64,000 nt of DNA. Source: Aquabacterium soli (GTDB lineage: Bacteria > Pseudomonadota > Gammaproteobacteria > Burkholderiales > Burkholderiaceae_C). Position 1 is the first letter of the stretch, and each line of letters starts with the position of its first letter. The notes below the pieces were generated by a model. That model did no database searches, was not told where the DNA came from, and saw nothing but the letters and a program-made list of their open reading frames with translations. A program made the translations under genes and the position numbers. The stretch is taken from NCBI RefSeq assembly GCF_003933735.1, contig NZ_RSED01000016.1, positions 30,219-94,218 on the forward strand, written 5' to 3'. This document shows positions 44,164 through 52,753 of the stretch, piece after piece.

Positions 44164-45489
44164 TCAGAGCCCGAGGTTCTCGAACAGCAGGTCAGACAGG
44201 TAGTCGTAGAGCGTATCGAGTATCGGCCGGTGAGGCTTCTGGGACTTTTCAACGACCCGCATGACGGGCCCCCTGCCATCGAGCAGGTTGTCGACGAAGG
44301 TCGTCACACTGGGCACCCCGGCTTCCGGGATGTCTGTCCCGTTGAAGCTGAACATGGTCGTTGAGTGGGAGTGGAACGTGCCCGGCCGTGCGTAAGGGAT
44401 GTAGTAGCCGATGTTGGCGTATGGCCCCATGTCTTCCAGCCATGGGACGATCTCCTTCTGCCACTTGACCAGCCTCTGTGCGTTGCGCTTCTCGATGGAA
44501 GGCTCGGCCTTGATGGCGGGGAAGAACTTGTCGTACGAGTAGGCGGCAAACACGACATCGGCTTGCAGGAGGGTGTGGCCCATGCGGTCCTGCGGGTACA
44601 CCCTGGCGAGCGCCGTGTTCAGCGACGCGAGATTGCCGGGATCACCCAGGCCTGGGTAGCGGGCGACCAGTCGCGGGATGATGCCCGTGCGCTCATCAAG
44701 GCCCCACGAGGCCCGGATCTTGGTGTGCAACGGAAGGGAGGGGTACTGCTCGGGAGTGCCGCCTGCGGGCGCTTGGTACAAGGGGCCCGAATCCGCCAGA
44801 AGCGATGCCTTGCGAGGCTGGATCGCATCGCGGAAGTCCCCATAGTGCGCTGTGACACCGATGGCCCCTGCCGAGAAACCATACATCAGCAGATGCTCCG
44901 GTCTGGGCAGGTTGGCGGCGATCCACTTGGCCACCAACTGGGAGTTCACGTCGCCACGATGGAAGTACGTCAGGGGCTTGGAAGCGTCTGCATCCGCATA
45001 GACATTGACCTTGTTGCCTGTGTAGACGTCTCCGGTGCATTGAGGCATGTAGACGATGTTCCAACTCTGCGTCTGGACTTTGGCAGCACTCACCCGCGCG
45101 GCAAACGGTGTCAGCCCCAAGGCCCCCTGGTTGATGGCTGCGAACGGTGACCCCGACGTGTTCTTCTGGTTCGACACCAGGCTGCTCATGTAGTTGGTGG
45201 CGATGCCGTTGGAATTGCTGCCCCCGAAAAAGCTGCCCTTCCAGAGGCATGCGTCCTGGTCATAGCAGGCGCCCCCGCCCTCCATGATGACCACGGTCTT
45301 CGTCGTCAACGGTGTGCGGTTCACGAAGAAGCGATAGGGCGTGCCGTTGCCGCATGAGGCGCCGCTGGCCGCCGGCAGGTCGACCCGCTCCCAGGTGAAG
45401 TAGCTGGTGCAATGGCCCCACAAAGGAATAGACACCAGGATAGCTCCGACCCATGACCTCTTCACTGCCCAACCCCATGTGCTTCTCAT
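44164..45489 (-). CDS. Secreted pectin-acetylesterase/Notum-like alpha/beta hydrolase
   Basis: A 441-residue secreted hydrolase. It begins with a basic N-terminus and hydrophobic stretch (WVGAILVSIPLWG). Family marks: NGTPYRFFVNRT, VVIMEGGGACYDQDAC (oxyanion-type loop), WNIVYMPQCTGDVYTG and HLLMYGFSAGAIG, where Ser206 in GFSAG is the probable nucleophile; a late FHSHSTTMFSFN may supply the catalytic His. The family includes plant pectin acetylesterases and animal Notum; bacterial substrates are unknown (an ester of a polymer or lipid). The start is ATG 45489, with GGAG six bases upstream. It is divergent from a TetR gene across a perfect palindrome. Confidence 0.83.
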   Translation of the reverse strand: MRSTWGWAVKRSWVGAILVSIPLWGHCTSYFTWERVDLPAASGASCGNGTPYRFFVNRTPLTTKTVVIMEGGGACYDQDACLWKGSFFGGSNSNGIATNYMSSLVSNQKNTSGSPFAAINQGALGLTPFAARVSAAKVQTQSWNIVYMPQCTGDVYTGNKVNVYADADASKPLTYFHRGDVNSQLVAKWIAANLPRPEHLLMYGFSAGAIGVTAHYGDFRDAIQPRKASLLADSGPLYQAPAGGTPEQYPSLPLHTKIRASWGLDERTGIIPRLVARYPGLGDPGNLASLNTALARVYPQDRMGHTLLQADVVFAAYSYDKFFPAIKAEPSIEKRNAQRLVKWQKEIVPWLEDMGPYANIGYYIPYARPGTFHSHSTTMFSFNGTDIPEAGVPSVTTFVDNLLDGRGPVMRVVEKSQKPHRPILDTLYDYLSDLLFENLGL

Positions 45490-45524
45490 GATCTGCTCCA
45501 CGTAACGTTGCTTGATGACAATAA

Positions 45525-45540
45525 AACTACAAGTGTAGTT
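45525..45540. promoter_or_regulatory. Candidate TetR operator palindrome
   Basis: Perfect inverted repeat AACTACA-AG-TGTAGTT, 36 bp upstream of the hydrolase start and 118 bp upstream of the TetR start. It is set in an AT-rich pocket of an otherwise GC-rich region. TetR proteins typically bind 15-20 bp palindromes of this kind between divergent genes. Confidence 0.62.
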
Positions 45541-45657
45541 AATGTATGGCCATCGTCAACCAACCTGGACTGGTGGAAACCAGATGCACGCGCGGAGATC
45601 GGCCCAGGGCATGCGCGGAGACAATGGGAGATCTCCAGCCTCGGCAGCCGGCAACTC

Positions 45658-46230
45658 ATGACGAAAGATCGCAAAACAACCGTCGCAGACGCGGCGCTCG
45701 AACTGCTGGCCACGGCAGGCGCTCGAGGCCTGACACACCGCGCGGTGGACGCATTTGCTGGATTGCCGCCGGGCTCCACCTCATCGTGTTGCCGGACTCG
45801 ACTCGACCTCGTGGCCCTGGCGTTGAACCGCCATGCCGCACGCAATCTCGAGGATCTGAAGGACGACGCGGAGCGTCTGGCTGCGGCCCGGCCATCCCTG
45901 GACAGCTTCATCGACACACTGGCCGGTCGTCTGGACGATTGGATGTCGCCCGCGAAGCGCTCGCGCGTCGTGGCTCAGATCGAGATTTTTATCATCGCTT
46001 CACGCGAGCCGTCGCTTCAGAAGGTGGTGGAGGATCTGCATCAACGTTTTGTCGACGCGACCGTGGCGGCCTTGGACCGCCTCGGGATCAAGGATCCGAA
46101 GAATGTGGCGACGGGGCTGATCGCCACCGTCAATGGGATCTTGCTCGGGCAGGTGGTCAACAGTCAGATGCGTCCGAGCCGCAAGGCGTGTAGGCTGATA
46201 CTGCTTCGCGCCGTGACCGGCGCTGCCTAG
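45658..46230 (+). CDS. TetR-family transcriptional regulator
   Basis: A 190-residue TetR-type regulator. HTH region: TTVADAALELLATAGARGLT, HRAVDAFAGLPPGSTSSCCR, then TRLDLVALALNR; the usual aromatic pair after PPGSTS is replaced by Cys-Cys. The C-terminal ligand domain (WMSPAKRSRVVAQIEIFIIA, then VNGILLGQVVNSQ) resembles other one-domain TetR regulators. ATG 45658 is the natural start (TKDRKTTVADAALELL); a TTG-initiated extension to 45508 would read through the operator-bearing promoter region and is rejected. It probably represses itself and the divergent hydrolase; inducer unknown. Confidence 0.88.
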   Translation: MTKDRKTTVADAALELLATAGARGLTHRAVDAFAGLPPGSTSSCCRTRLDLVALALNRHAARNLEDLKDDAERLAAARPSLDSFIDTLAGRLDDWMSPAKRSRVVAQIEIFIIASREPSLQKVVEDLHQRFVDATVAALDRLGIKDPKNVATGLIATVNGILLGQVVNSQMRPSRKACRLILLRAVTGAA

Positions 46231-46254
46231 TCGGTTGACACCGCGATGCGCGCG

Positions 46255-46686
46255 TCATTCCTGCGACGCAGCAGGTGGGGCTGGTGTCGTGGTCACCAGT
46301 TCTCGATAGATCCCGCCTTCCCGCACGCTGCCACTGGTGGTGCCGGCGCCATTGATGCGGGCGACACAGTCGCTTCTGTCTTTCGCCGGCAGCGCGTTGC
46401 AGCGTGCCGTGACGTTGGCGTTACTGGGCAAGTTGCCAGCCTCGAGTCGCCCACGACGTGCCTCGTCCAGCGCCGCCCCGGCTTCCTTCAGGCAAGTGGC
46501 GCGGTCCTGCTGCGACGTGCCGTCGGTACAGGCGGCGCGCTCGCGGCTGTAGCGAGATCCGGCGTCGCCGGCCGTGGTGCCGTCGGCTGCAAACGCCGTG
46601 GTGATGCTGAGCATGGCGGCCATGGCGCCGGTGGCAACCATGCGCAGGCGATGGGGATTCATGCACACGCGGGGATGATCAAACAT
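46255..46686 (-). CDS. Small exported protein with conserved cysteines
   Basis: A 143-residue protein with a signal peptide (MVATGAMAAMLSITTAFAAD). The mature part has four Cys: AACTDGTSQQDRATCLKEAG and TARCNALPAKDRSDC, a spacing that suggests two small disulfide loops. Similar small periplasmic proteins are frequent in Burkholderiales and have no function assigned. The start at 46686 has AAGGAA eight bases upstream; an internal ATG eight codons later is also possible. It converges with the TetR gene. Confidence 0.75.
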   Translation of the reverse strand: MFDHPRVCMNPHRLRMVATGAMAAMLSITTAFAADGTTAGDAGSRYSRERAACTDGTSQQDRATCLKEAGAALDEARRGRLEAGNLPSNANVTARCNALPAKDRSDCVARINGAGTTSGSVREGGIYRELVTTTPAPPAASQE

Positions 46687-47219
46687 GGCGATGTTCCTTG
46701 TTGCGGCCTGTTTGACAGGCCCGGATCGAAGGTAACAGTCTAAAAATCCGCCACTGAACGCGTAGTCGGCTGGACCGTGTTTGCCAGGACAGCGTGGTCC
46801 GAAAGTGCCGTAGGACGGAACTGACAGGGTCGCACCCTTCTTCTACCTGTGGTCCTTACGCAGCGGAGGGCTGTGTCACCCCCAAACCGCGCTGACCGAT
46901 TAATTGTCCGTTTGAGTGGCCTTGGGGCGCCCGTCACCCCACCCTGGGTACCTGCTGCATCGATGCGTGCATTTCTCACGAAATCGGTCCTCATCTGACG
47001 AGAATCATCTCCCGAAACAAGGCTTCCGATGCGCATCAAGAAGGTCTGGTTTGTCCGATCCTGCGAGGTTTTTGCGCTCAGGTGACCGATAAGCACATGC
47101 TTACTTGGTCTCTGATACTGCTCCGTTTAACTGTGCTCCGATGGGCCCGGTCTCTGGCACACAGGTTGCGTTTGGTGGTGCTTCGCCAATTTACCCAAGC
47201 GAAGCCATCGAGAAACCAA
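46687..47219. other. 533-bp stretch without a convincing gene
   Basis: No ORF here looks real: the longest, antisense at 46740-47096, is Arg/Thr-rich with no domain and no ribosome-binding site. The stretch is lower in GC than its neighbours in part (for example GATTAATTGTCCGTTTGAG near 46898). It must hold promoters for the exported protein (leftwards) and the amidase (rightwards). No clear palindrome, repeat or RNA gene was seen. Confidence 0.6.
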
Positions 47220-48995
47220 ATGTCGATCAGCAGCAGTACCCACAAGCCCGCCAAGTCCCTTCCAAGCCGGTTCGCGTCGGCCTCCCTCCTCGCGGTCATC
47301 ACGGCCTCGCTCGTCGCGTGCGGCGGCGGTGGCGGAGGAACCCCGGACCCCGTCACCACCCCCACCAACGCCATCGAGCTCAAGGCCAACCGCGCAGCGT
47401 TCCCGCTGGTGGAGGCGACCGTCAGCGGCTTCCATGCTGCGATGGCCAATGGCGATGTCTCCTGCCGGGACATTGTCCAGGGCTACCTCAAGCGCATCGA
47501 GGCCTACGATGCCGATGTGTCGAGCGCCTACCCTGCCAGCCCGGCACTGCACAGCGTCATCACGGTGAATGCCGCAGCGGCACTGGCCCGCGCCGATCAA
47601 CTCGATGCCACCTTCTTCAAGACAGGCAAGATGGTCGGCCCCATGCACTGCGTGCCTGTGCTGGCCAAGGACAACATCGACACGGCCGACATGAAGACAA
47701 CCGCCGGCTCGCTTGCATTGGCCAACAACCAGCCGCCAGACGATGCCTACATCATCGCGAAGATCCGGGCTGCGGGCGGCATCATCCTGGGCAAGGCCAA
47801 CCTCGATGAGTTCGCGTTCGGTTTCACCGGGAGCTCATCCGTGGGCGGCAAGACGGCCAATGCCTACATCGCCACCAACAGCGCCGGCGGCTCTTCTTCC
47901 GGCACTGGCACGTCCATCGCGACCAACCTCGCGATGGTGGGCCTGGGATCGGACACGGGCGGCTCGGTCCGTGTGCCTGCTGCGGTGTCGGGTCTCTATG
48001 GTCTGCGTCCCACGCTTCGCCTGGTCAGCCAGGATGGCATCGTGCCGCTGGCGCACGGGCAGGACACGGCCGGCGTGCTCTGCCGCCAGGTCCAGGACTG
48101 CGCTTTGACCCTCGATGCCATGGCGGGCTATGACGCCTCCTCGGGCAGCAACCAGCGTGTTGCCAAGGCCTACAACGCGCCGCTCGTCGGCAACGCGAGC
48201 GCCTACGCGGCCATGACCTCGCAGCCGGCCACCTACGTGCCTTCCTCCTCGGCCGCAACGGCACTCAAGGGGGCGCGCATCGGGGTGGTCCGGGCCATGT
48301 TCCCGACCGCGACGTCGGCCAACCAGGGCTTCCTCGATGCCATCGAGGCCGCGCTCACCCAGATGCGCGCAGCGGGCGCGATCGTGGAAGACGTGGTCCT
48401 GACGGACAGGACGACGATCCTCACGAGCTACTCCAGCCTGTCGACCTATGAGTTCCGTGACAACCTCACCGAGTACCTCAGCTCCTGGAGCTCTCTGGGC
48501 GATGGCCACTGGCGCACGGCAGAGGATGTGCAGACGGCCATGACCACGCTCGAGCCCACCCGGGTGGCCAACTTCGGTTTCTATGTCACGGCAGGTACCA
48601 ACAAGGAATCGAACTCCGTCTACCTGAACAACCTGACGCCGCGCGACGACTACGTCATTCCGCGTGTCACGGCAGCGCTCAACAACGTGGACTACGCGAC
48701 CGGCGCCACACTCGGCGTGGCATACGATGTGCTGGTGTACCCCGTGCTGCAAGGCTTCAACGGCACGAGCGTGAACTCTGGCAGCAACAACCGCCTGAGC
48801 CCCTTCACGGGCTTCCCGGCCATGGCGGTGCCGGTGGCCTTCGTGCCGGCTTCGTCGTCCACCACGGCCGTGCAGCCTGTCGCCATCGAGATGCTGGCCC
48901 GACCGTTCGCCGAAACCACCTTGTTCCGCCTGGCCTACAGCTGGCAGAGCATCGCTTCTCCCCGCGTGACCAGCCCCCTGGCGCCGGAGCTGTGA
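47220..48995 (+). CDS. Amidase-signature family lipoprotein
   Basis: A 591-residue protein with a lipoprotein signal ending SLVACGGGGGG (lipobox Val-Ala-Cys). The amidase-signature domain is complete: MHCVPVLAKDNIDTADM with catalytic Lys150, the Gly/Ser-rich SAGGSSSGTGTS with the cis-Ser near 225-226, and GSDTGGSVRVPAAVSG with the nucleophile Ser249. LGKANLDEFAFGFTGSS is also typical. The protein therefore hydrolyses an amide outside the cytoplasm; the substrate is unknown. It is not GatA, given the signal peptide and lack of gatB/gatC. Start ATG 47220 is chosen because the signal peptide starts soon after it; the frame is open back to 47082. Confidence 0.89.
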   Translation: MSISSSTHKPAKSLPSRFASASLLAVITASLVACGGGGGGTPDPVTTPTNAIELKANRAAFPLVEATVSGFHAAMANGDVSCRDIVQGYLKRIEAYDADVSSAYPASPALHSVITVNAAAALARADQLDATFFKTGKMVGPMHCVPVLAKDNIDTADMKTTAGSLALANNQPPDDAYIIAKIRAAGGIILGKANLDEFAFGFTGSSSVGGKTANAYIATNSAGGSSSGTGTSIATNLAMVGLGSDTGGSVRVPAAVSGLYGLRPTLRLVSQDGIVPLAHGQDTAGVLCRQVQDCALTLDAMAGYDASSGSNQRVAKAYNAPLVGNASAYAAMTSQPATYVPSSSAATALKGARIGVVRAMFPTATSANQGFLDAIEAALTQMRAAGAIVEDVVLTDRTTILTSYSSLSTYEFRDNLTEYLSSWSSLGDGHWRTAEDVQTAMTTLEPTRVANFGFYVTAGTNKESNSVYLNNLTPRDDYVIPRVTAALNNVDYATGATLGVAYDVLVYPVLQGFNGTSVNSGSNNRLSPFTGFPAMAVPVAFVPASSSTTAVQPVAIEMLARPFAETTLFRLAYSWQSIASPRVTSPLAPEL

Positions 48996-49030
48996 TCGCC
49001 CAGCGCGGTATTACCCCATCTTAGGATTCC

Positions 49031-49390
49031 ATGATGAAGAACCTCAAATCCCTGTTCCTCAACGTCTCGTTCTGCATGGCGACTGTGGCAGCGGCGGGTG
49101 CCGTCCAGGCGCAAACCACCAGGTCACCCATCGTCCAGGCTGCAGGCAGTGGCCAGATGACTGCCGTGGTGGCCCTTCTGGACCAGGGCGTCAGCCCCGA
49201 TGCGCGCGACAGCGACGGCGTCACCCCGTTGATGGCGGCGGCGGCCGGCGGCCATTTCCAGCTTGTGCAGACGCTGATGATCCGCGGTGCACACAAGGAG
49301 CTGACGGACGCCAAAGGCCGCACCGCCTATGACTACGCCGTCGACAAGAAGGCGATCGATGTCATCGGCCTGCTGCGCGACGGCTCTTGA
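49031..49390 (+). CDS. Small exported ankyrin-repeat protein
   Basis: A 119-residue protein with a signal peptide (CMATVAAAGAVQAQ). The mature part has about two and a half ankyrin repeats: IVQAAGSGQMTAVVALLDQG, DSDGVTPLMAAAAGGHFQLV, ELTDAKGRTAYDYAVDKKAI. Ankyrin repeats mediate protein contacts; partner unknown. It starts 35 bases after the amidase stop on the same strand and may share its transcript. A second ATG follows immediately at 49034. A strong terminator follows. Confidence 0.85.
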   Translation: MMKNLKSLFLNVSFCMATVAAAGAVQAQTTRSPIVQAAGSGQMTAVVALLDQGVSPDARDSDGVTPLMAAAAGGHFQLVQTLMIRGAHKELTDAKGRTAYDYAVDKKAIDVIGLLRDGS

Positions 49391-49413
49391 GTCTGCTGTC
49401 CTCGCGATGCGGT

Positions 49414-49435
49414 GAAAGGGCCTGAGGGCCCTTTC
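49414..49435 (+). terminator. Intrinsic terminator after the ankyrin gene
   Basis: Nine-bp stem GAAAGGGCC / GGCCCTTTC with loop TGAG, followed by TTCGTT. It lies 24 bases after the ankyrin stop and ends the amidase-ankyrin unit. Confidence 0.75.
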
Positions 49436-49486
49436 TTCGTTGGCGGACCTGTCATCCGGGGCCGCTGCCGGAGGCCGAGGCTGCCT

Positions 49487-49885
49487 TCAGGATCGCGAGG
49501 CACCTGTCTGCTCTGCGCGTTGCAGTGCATGCGCAATCGCGCCCGCAACAAGGCATGCAAGGGCAACGATGTCTACGGCCACGACCCGGGACAACAGCGC
49601 GTTGTACTGCCCCACGCTCCAGGCGATGCACAGGAAAGAACTGGCGCTGATCAGGCCAACCCCGAAGGCCAGGGGCTGCAGAGCAGGCTTGAAGACGGAC
49701 AACACCATCAGCCCGCCGATCAGGCCGAAGAGCACCGCGCGGTGCCGCATCAGGATGAGCGAGTTCGGATCGACGATGGACACGCCGTACAGGGATGCCA
49801 GGCGCTCGGGGCCGAGCACGCCCACGACAGGCAGCAGGTGGATGAGGCCCCCGGCGAGGAGGGTGGCGGCAATGAAGTAGCGCAT
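49487..49885 (-). CDS. Small four-helix integral membrane protein
   Basis: A 132-residue protein with about four membrane helices (FIAATLLAGGLIHLLPVVGV, AVLFGLIGGLMVLSVF, LAFGVGLISASSFLCIAWSV, VVAVDIVALACLVAGAIAH). The pattern IHLLPVVGVLG, then LYGVSIVDPNSLILMRHRAV recurs in a bacterial family without known function; database labels for it as an adenylyltransferase would not fit the hydrophobic sequence. No polar catalytic motif is visible. It is the gene downstream-strand neighbour of the VOC gene that ends 97 bases upstream (promoter side). Confidence 0.78.
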   Translation of the reverse strand: MRYFIAATLLAGGLIHLLPVVGVLGPERLASLYGVSIVDPNSLILMRHRAVLFGLIGGLMVLSVFKPALQPLAFGVGLISASSFLCIAWSVGQYNALLSRVVAVDIVALACLVAGAIAHALQRAEQTGASRS

Positions 49886-49981
49886 CTCGGCTCCCGACAG
49901 ATCGTCGATGCACGACTTCTATCAGGCTGGAATGACAGCCGCAATGACCTCAGAGGTCAAGGCCGGCACACGAGACGCGCT

Positions 49982-50374
49982 CTACTCGGCGTGATGACAC
50001 GCGACACAGAGCTTGTTGCCATCTGGGTCGCGGAAATACGCGCCGTAGTAGTGGGCGTGATACTCCGGTCTCAGGCCTGGCATGCCCTCACAGGTGCCCC
50101 CACTCGCCATGGCCATGGCGTGGACTTCACGAACCTGATCCCGTGACCTTGCCAGGAAGGCCACCATCTGGCCGTTGCCTGGATGGTGTGCCTGCTGATT
50201 GTGGGGGCGGCCGATCAGAAACAGCGGCCTCGGGTCTGGAGATGATTGCCAGCCGGCCCATGGCCGGTCGTCTTCCTGGAAGCGAAACTGGATGCCCAGC
50301 GCATCGAGCACGGGCTTGTAGAACGCCATCGCCCGGTCAAAGTCAGTGACGCCGACCATGATGTGTGAAAACAC
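49982..50374 (-). CDS. VOC (glyoxalase/bleomycin-resistance fold) family protein
   Basis: A 130-residue single-unit VOC protein. Marks: FSHIMVGVTDFDRAMAFYKP, QVREVHAMAMASGGTCEG and the closing YYGAYFRDPDGNKLCVACH with the metal-type Glu/His positions partly kept (HIMVGV His, then Cys or His at the end). VOC proteins are lyases, dioxygenases or binding proteins; this subtype is unassigned. It lies downstream of the MFS gene on the same strand, 84 bases apart. Confidence 0.88.
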   Translation of the reverse strand: MFSHIMVGVTDFDRAMAFYKPVLDALGIQFRFQEDDRPWAGWQSSPDPRPLFLIGRPHNQQAHHPGNGQMVAFLARSRDQVREVHAMAMASGGTCEGMPGLRPEYHAHYYGAYFRDPDGNKLCVACHHAE

Positions 50375-50458
50375 AGCGTTTCCCCTTCCTCATCTGCTTG
50401 GCGCAATATACGCATATGCCCGCTTGCCCGTGCAGCAGCGCATGCTGCTCGGTGGGCT

Positions 50459-51706
50459 TCAGCGTCGGTGCAGCCCCAGCCCCACCAGCGCCGCCGACGC
50501 AATGCCCAGCACCAGCACCAGCGACGCCCCATAGAACACGCCATTGGCCTGACCATGGTCCAGCATGGCCCCGAACACCGGCGCAGCCACGGCAAAGCCC
50601 ACATCCAGCCCCGAGTACACCGTACCGTAGACGCGCCCCGTGGCGCCCGGAGGCGCGGCGCGCTTGATCAGCATGTCGCGGGAGGGGCCGGCCAGGCCCG
50701 TGCCGAAACCCGCCAGTGCGGCGGCACCTGCGGCGATGTAGGGTGGCAGCCAGCCCGTGGCCGTGAGCAGCAGCAGCAAGGCCGCCAGCGCCATGGCCAC
50801 CGCGATGGTGCGTTCCAGCCGCGCCACGCGCGCCACCAGGAACCCGCCGATCACCATGCCCGCCGCGCCGCACAGCATGTAGCCCGTCACCACGAAGGCC
50901 GTGATCGATTCGGGCAGGCCGTACATGCGCATCAGCGCAGGGCTGGCGAAGCTCTGGATGGCGCTGAGCGCGGCCGTGGTCCAGAAGAAGAACGAGAAGC
51001 ACAGCCACACCGAGGGTAGCTTCAGGAAGGCCATCGGGTGTTCGCTGGGGGCGGATGCAGACTGGCCGCCGGCCTTGGACGAATCCTCCCACTGGCCTTG
51101 CCGGTCGTCGATGGCATCGCGGTTGAGCACCAGCAGCACCAGCACGGCCAAGGACACCAGGGCGGTGGCCAGGTAGGCGGTGCGCCATTGGCCGCCGGCC
51201 CAACCCGTCACGCCGATCAGGAAGACCGGGGCGACCGCCCAGCCCAGGTTGCCCGTGATGCCATGCACCGAGAAGGCATGACCCAGGCGCGGCGCCGACA
51301 CGCGCTTGTTGAGGATGGTGAAATCCACCGGGTGGAAGGGCGCGTTGCCCAGGCCGGCCAGTGCCGCGGCCAGCATCAGCCCGTGGTAGCCGTGCGCCGT
51401 GGCGGCGGCCAGCGAGGCGCACACGAACAGGCCCAGTGCGGTGAACAGCACGGGCCGTGCACCGATGCGGTCCACCAGGAAGCCGGCCATGGCCTGCCCC
51501 ACGCCCGAGATGACGAAGAACACCGACACCAGCAGGCCCAGCTCCGAGAACGTCAGCCCGAAATCCCGGATGAACAGCGGGAACAGCGGCGGCAGCAGCA
51601 TGTGGTTGAAGTGCGAGGTGCCGTGCGCCAGCCCGATCAGGCCGATGGTGGTGGCATCTTGCCGGGCGCTGGCGGGCACCGGGGTCGCGAGGGTGGTCGT
51701 GTTCAT
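50459..51706 (-). CDS. MFS transporter, fosmidomycin-resistance (Fsr)-like
   Basis: A 415-residue MFS transporter with 12 hydrophobic segments. Marks of the Fsr-like subgroup include GLAHGTSHFNHMLLPPLFPL, FFVISGVGQAMAGFLVDRIG (motif A-like), NAPFHPVDFTILNKRVSAPR and GHAFSVHGITGNLGWAVAPV. Substrate is not predictable; efflux of a small toxic compound is likely. An AraC-family gene is divergent, with a perfect dyad in the promoter region, so regulation by that protein is likely. Confidence 0.91.
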   Translation of the reverse strand: MNTTTLATPVPASARQDATTIGLIGLAHGTSHFNHMLLPPLFPLFIRDFGLTFSELGLLVSVFFVISGVGQAMAGFLVDRIGARPVLFTALGLFVCASLAAATAHGYHGLMLAAALAGLGNAPFHPVDFTILNKRVSAPRLGHAFSVHGITGNLGWAVAPVFLIGVTGWAGGQWRTAYLATALVSLAVLVLLVLNRDAIDDRQGQWEDSSKAGGQSASAPSEHPMAFLKLPSVWLCFSFFFWTTAALSAIQSFASPALMRMYGLPESITAFVVTGYMLCGAAGMVIGGFLVARVARLERTIAVAMALAALLLLLTATGWLPPYIAAGAAALAGFGTGLAGPSRDMLIKRAAPPGATGRVYGTVYSGLDVGFAVAAPVFGAMLDHGQANGVFYGASLVLVLGIASAALVGLGLHRR

Positions 51707-51749
51707 GCCCGCACTGTAGGCGCCGGGGGTGTGTCCGGGTTACGATAGA

Positions 51750-51766
51750 TCGACAAGTTCTGTCGA
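51750..51766. promoter_or_regulatory. Candidate operator between MFS and AraC genes
   Basis: Perfect inverted repeat TCGACA-N5-TGTCGA. It ends four bases before the AraC-family start and lies 43 bases upstream of the MFS start, so a bound protein could block both, most simply the AraC-type regulator itself. Confidence 0.5.
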
Positions 51767-51770
51767 AATC

Positions 51771-52664
51771 ATGCCAAAACGCGCACCATCTACCGCTTCG
51801 GCGCCTGTGGCCCCGGGGCGGCGCACCATTCCGCCGCTGGATCCGCAGCGCTATGGCCCCAGCATGGGGCGGCCGGTGCGTGCCAAGGCGCGCGTGATCA
51901 CGGCCGATCTGCAGGTGGAGCCGCACAGCCATGCCTGGGGCCAGCTGGCGTTTTCTGCCACGGGCGTGGCCCGCATCACCGCGGGGCGCAGCACCTTCAT
52001 CGTGCCGCCGTCCCGGGCGGTGTGGATCCCGCCGAACGTGGTGCACGCGGTCACCGTGCTGGAAGATGCCGACATGCGCACGGTCTATGTGCACCAGCAG
52101 GCTGGCGAGGTCGGGCCCAGCGTGCCCGCGGCGCAGCAGTCCGTGTGGCGCGAATGCCGGGTGCTGGAGGTGACAGCGCTGATGCGCGAGCTGGTGCTGG
52201 AGCTGGCCCGCGTGCCGGCGCCCGGCCGTGATGCGGCAGGTGATTTCCCGGTCGGTGAGCCCTCGGAGCGCGAGCGCTGCCTGGCCGCCCTGATCCTCGA
52301 CGAGATGCGCCAGGCCAAGCCCGTGCCCCTGGGGGTGGCCCTGCCGGTCGACAAGCGCCTGCGCGCCCTGTGCGAGGCCGTGCTGAACGAGCCTGCCCGC
52401 CACACCACGCTGGCCGGCTGGGCGGCCGAGGTCGGCGCCAGCCCGCGTACGGTGGCCCGCCTGTTCCGTGATGAGCTTCAGACCAGCTTCGCGCAGTGGC
52501 GCCAGCAGGTGCTGCTGGCCAAGGCCCTGTCGCTGTCCGCGCGGAAGCGGCCCATGAGCCACATCGCGGCCGAACTGGGCTATGCCAGCGCCAGCGCCTT
52601 CACCGCCATGGTGACGCGTTCGGTGGGCATGCCGCCCAGCCGCTTCTTCGCGCTGGGGCAGTAA
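51771..52664 (+). CDS. AraC-family regulator with cupin domain
   Basis: A 297-residue regulator. The N-terminal cupin-like part carries VEPHSHAWGQLAFSATGVAR and FIVPPSRAVWIPPNVVHAVT (cupin His). The C-terminal HTH pair is GWAAEVGASPRTVARLFRDE and LLAKALSLSARKRPMSHIAA, then LGYASASAFTAMVTRSVG. ATG 51771 is used; the frame extends to 51729. The family commonly controls a divergent MFS pump, as here. Confidence 0.92.
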   Translation: MPKRAPSTASAPVAPGRRTIPPLDPQRYGPSMGRPVRAKARVITADLQVEPHSHAWGQLAFSATGVARITAGRSTFIVPPSRAVWIPPNVVHAVTVLEDADMRTVYVHQQAGEVGPSVPAAQQSVWRECRVLEVTALMRELVLELARVPAPGRDAAGDFPVGEPSERERCLAALILDEMRQAKPVPLGVALPVDKRLRALCEAVLNEPARHTTLAGWAAEVGASPRTVARLFRDELQTSFAQWRQQVLLAKALSLSARKRPMSHIAAELGYASASAFTAMVTRSVGMPPSRFFALGQ

Positions 52665-52753
52665 GCGCTCAAGCGCTGGCCAGCCGCGGGCTCGGGCTTG
52701 GCGCGGATCTTGCCGCGTTCGTGGGTGTCATCTGCTCCCGCGAGGTCCCCGCC

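Noticed and set aside
45508..45657. TTG-initiated extension of the TetR gene
   Set aside because: It would encode across the operator palindrome and promoter and lacks family similarity.
46740..47096. 118-residue minus-strand ORF in the gene-free stretch
   Set aside because: No domain, no ribosome-binding site, Arg/Thr-rich; treated as non-coding.
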